A stretch of DNA of 64,000 nt from Nocardioides sp. Soil774 (GTDB lineage Bacteria; Actinomycetota; Actinomycetes; Propionibacteriales; Nocardioidaceae), in NCBI RefSeq assembly GCF_001428125.1, contig NZ_LMSM01000010.1, positions 62,001-126,000 of the forward strand. The letters run 5' to 3'. Below the pieces are notes generated by a model. It had not been told where the DNA came from and made no database searches. It saw nothing but the letters and a program-made list of their open reading frames with translations. Positions within the stretch are counted from its first letter, which is position 1; every line of letters begins with the position of its first letter. Positions 62,604 through 64,000 of this stretch are shown here, one piece after another. A program made the position numbers and the translations under genes.

Positions 62604-64000
62604 ATGAGCCGCACTGACACCCCCTCGAACAGTCCCGCAGACCAGGCCCTCTTCGAGCACACCGACCACCCCCTCCTCGAGGGTCTCAACGACCCCCAGC
62701 GAGCCGCCGTCATGCACGCCGGGGCCCCGCTGCTGGTCGTGGCCGGTGCGGGCTCGGGCAAGACGCGGGTGCTGACGCGGCGCATCGCCTGGCTGATCAC
62801 CGAGCGCAAGGCCCACCCCGGCTCGATCCTCGCGATCACCTTCACCAACAAGGCCGCGGCCGAGATGAAGGAGCGCGTGCAGGAGCTCGTCGGCAACCGG
62901 GCGCGCATCATGTGGGTCTCGACGTTCCACTCCTCCTGCGTGCGGATCCTGCGCAAGGAGATCGACCGGCTGGGCTTCAAGTCGAGCTTCTCGATCTACG
63001 ACGCGGCCGACTCCAAGCGGCTGATGACCCTGGTGCTGCGCGACCTCGAGCTCGACCCGAAGAAGTACCAGCCCAACGCGGTGCTGCACTGGGTCTCGGA
63101 CCAGAAGAACGAGCTGCGCGACCCCGAGGACGTCACCAAGGAGGCCCGCAACAGCTTCGAGGAGGCCTACGCCAAGGCGTACACGCACTACCAGCGCCGC
63201 CTGCGCGAGGCCAACGCCCTCGACTTCGACGACCTGATCATGACCACGGTGCACCTGCTCCAGGCGTTCCCCGACGTGCGCGAGAACTACCGCCGTCGCT
63301 TCCGCCACGTGCTGGTCGATGAATACCAGGACACCAACCACGCCCAGTACAGCCTGATCCAACAGCTGTGCGGACAGTCCTTCGAGGACGGCGCCGACGC
63401 CGACGTCGCGGGGGAGCGCGTCGAGCCCAGCGAGCTGATGGTGGTCGGTGACGCCGACCAGTCGATCTACGCCTTCCGCGGCGCCGACATCCGCAACATC
63501 CTCGACTTCGAGCAGGACTTCCCCGACGCCACGACGATCCTGCTCGAGCAGAACTACCGCTCGACGCAGACGATCCTGTCCGCGGCCAACTCGGTCATCG
63601 GCAACAACCGCGGTCGCAAGCCCAAGCGGCTCTGGACCGACGCAGGGGAGGGCGCGCGCATCGTCGGCTACGTCTCCGACGACGAGCACGACGAGGCCCG
63701 CTTCGTCAGCCAGGAGATCGACACGCTCGTCGACGACGCCGGCGTACGCCCCGCCGACGTGGCCGTGTTCTACCGCACCAACGCCCAGTCGCGGGTCTTC
63801 GAGGAGGTGTTCATCCGCACCGGCCAGCCCTACAAGGTGGTGGGCGGAGTCCGCTTCTACGAGCGCAAGGAGGTCCGCGACGCGCTGGCCTACCTGCGCC
63901 TGCTCGTCAACGCCGACGACGAGATCTCGCTGCGCCGGGTGCTCAACACCCCCAAGCGCGGCATCGGCGACCGGGCCGAGGCCTGCGTCGCGGCCCTCGC
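62604..64000 (+). CDS. pcrA: UvrD/PcrA family ATP-dependent DNA helicase (partial)
   Basis: A superfamily 1 helicase that unwinds DNA during repair and replication. The 465 residues present cover domains 1A, 1B and part of 2A. Walker A is VAGAGSGKTRVLTRRIAW, motif Ia AITFTNKAAAEMKERV, motif II LVDEYQDTNHAQY, motif III GDADQSIYAFRGAD and motif IV LLEQNYRSTQTI. The gene continues past the right edge, so the C-terminal half is not seen. The actinobacterial form (UvrD1/PcrA) usually has a tail that binds Ku. Confidence 0.94.
   Translation, partial: MSRTDTPSNSPADQALFEHTDHPLLEGLNDPQRAAVMHAGAPLLVVAGAGSGKTRVLTRRIAWLITERKAHPGSILAITFTNKAAAEMKERVQELVGNRARIMWVSTFHSSCVRILRKEIDRLGFKSSFSIYDAADSKRLMTLVLRDLELDPKKYQPNAVLHWVSDQKNELRDPEDVTKEARNSFEEAYAKAYTHYQRRLREANALDFDDLIMTTVHLLQAFPDVRENYRRRFRHVLVDEYQDTNHAQYSLIQQLCGQSFEDGADADVAGERVEPSELMVVGDADQSIYAFRGADIRNILDFEQDFPDATTILLEQNYRSTQTILSAANSVIGNNRGRKPKRLWTDAGEGARIVGYVSDDEHDEARFVSQEIDTLVDDAGVRPADVAVFYRTNAQSRVFEEVFIRTGQPYKVVGGVRFYERKEVRDALAYLRLLVNADDEISLRRVLNTPKRGIGDRAEACVAAL

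Overview
The window comes from a high-GC actinobacterium, most likely of the Nocardioides type (Nocardioidaceae). The pointers are a mycothiol-dependent formaldehyde dehydrogenase, the guaB / guaB3 / GMC oxidoreductase / guaA cluster, SigE-family ECF sigma factors, CIRCE-controlled groES-groEL with a His-rich GroEL tail, a DUF222/13E12-type HNH endonuclease, F420-type (LLM) oxidoreductases and very strong G/C third-position bias. No rRNA, tRNA, CRISPR array, prophage or insertion sequence was recognised. Most of the window is ordinary chromosome, and about 60 genes are supported.

Layout. 1-11.4 kb: an ECF sigma/partner pair, the mscR-MBL formaldehyde operon, an XRE-type regulator with twin palindromes upstream, a broken GNAT gene, a GH3 lipoprotein, a THUMP-like methyltransferase, groES-groEL with two CIRCE sites, and a second ECF sigma/partner pair. 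11.4-21.7 kb: a membrane glycosyltransferase-like protein, then the guanine-nucleotide block (guaB, TetR regulator with its own operators, guaB3, gabD2-like dehydrogenase, GMC oxidoreductase, guaA). 21.7-26.5 kb: an accessory stretch with a GrpB protein, a secreted FlgD-Ig-like protein, a DUF222 HNH protein carrying a perfect 87-bp internal duplication, a frameshifted Cys-rich membrane protein and a VOC protein. 26.5-38.6 kb: a sodium:solute symporter with a small membrane partner, a half-size binding lipoprotein overlapping methionine aminopeptidase, an MMPL exporter, a GDPD, an acyl-CoA ligase and small genes. 38.6-48.1 kb: a subtilase, two FAD oxidoreductases, a pentapeptide-DinB protein, an acyl-CoA dehydrogenase, an MpaB-like oxygenase, an LLM oxidoreductase and an EVE-domain protein. 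48.2-57 kb: a heterodimeric ABC exporter with complementary degenerate ATP sites, an alpha/beta hydrolase, a YbaK deacylase, two tandem GDPDs (the second has lost its stop) and a PLP enzyme. 57-64 kb: a PspC-type envelope-stress two-component system, an amino-acid permease and the start of a UvrD/PcrA helicase.

How it works together. Two organising features stand out. First, at least fifteen genes have a TANNNT -10 box only 6-7 bases before the ATG or GTG, so many mRNAs here should be leaderless. Second, genes run in short operons coupled by ATGA or GTGA overlaps, often convergent with only a few bases between stops. Several genes show recent decay or duplication: an 8-bp duplication in the GNAT gene, an 87-bp duplication in the HNH gene, a one-base frameshift in a membrane protein and a lost stop in a GDPD. 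No clearly new multi-gene system was found. The best leads are the ABC exporter, the regulator/palindrome pair at 3.5 kb and the symporter/small-protein/lipoprotein group.
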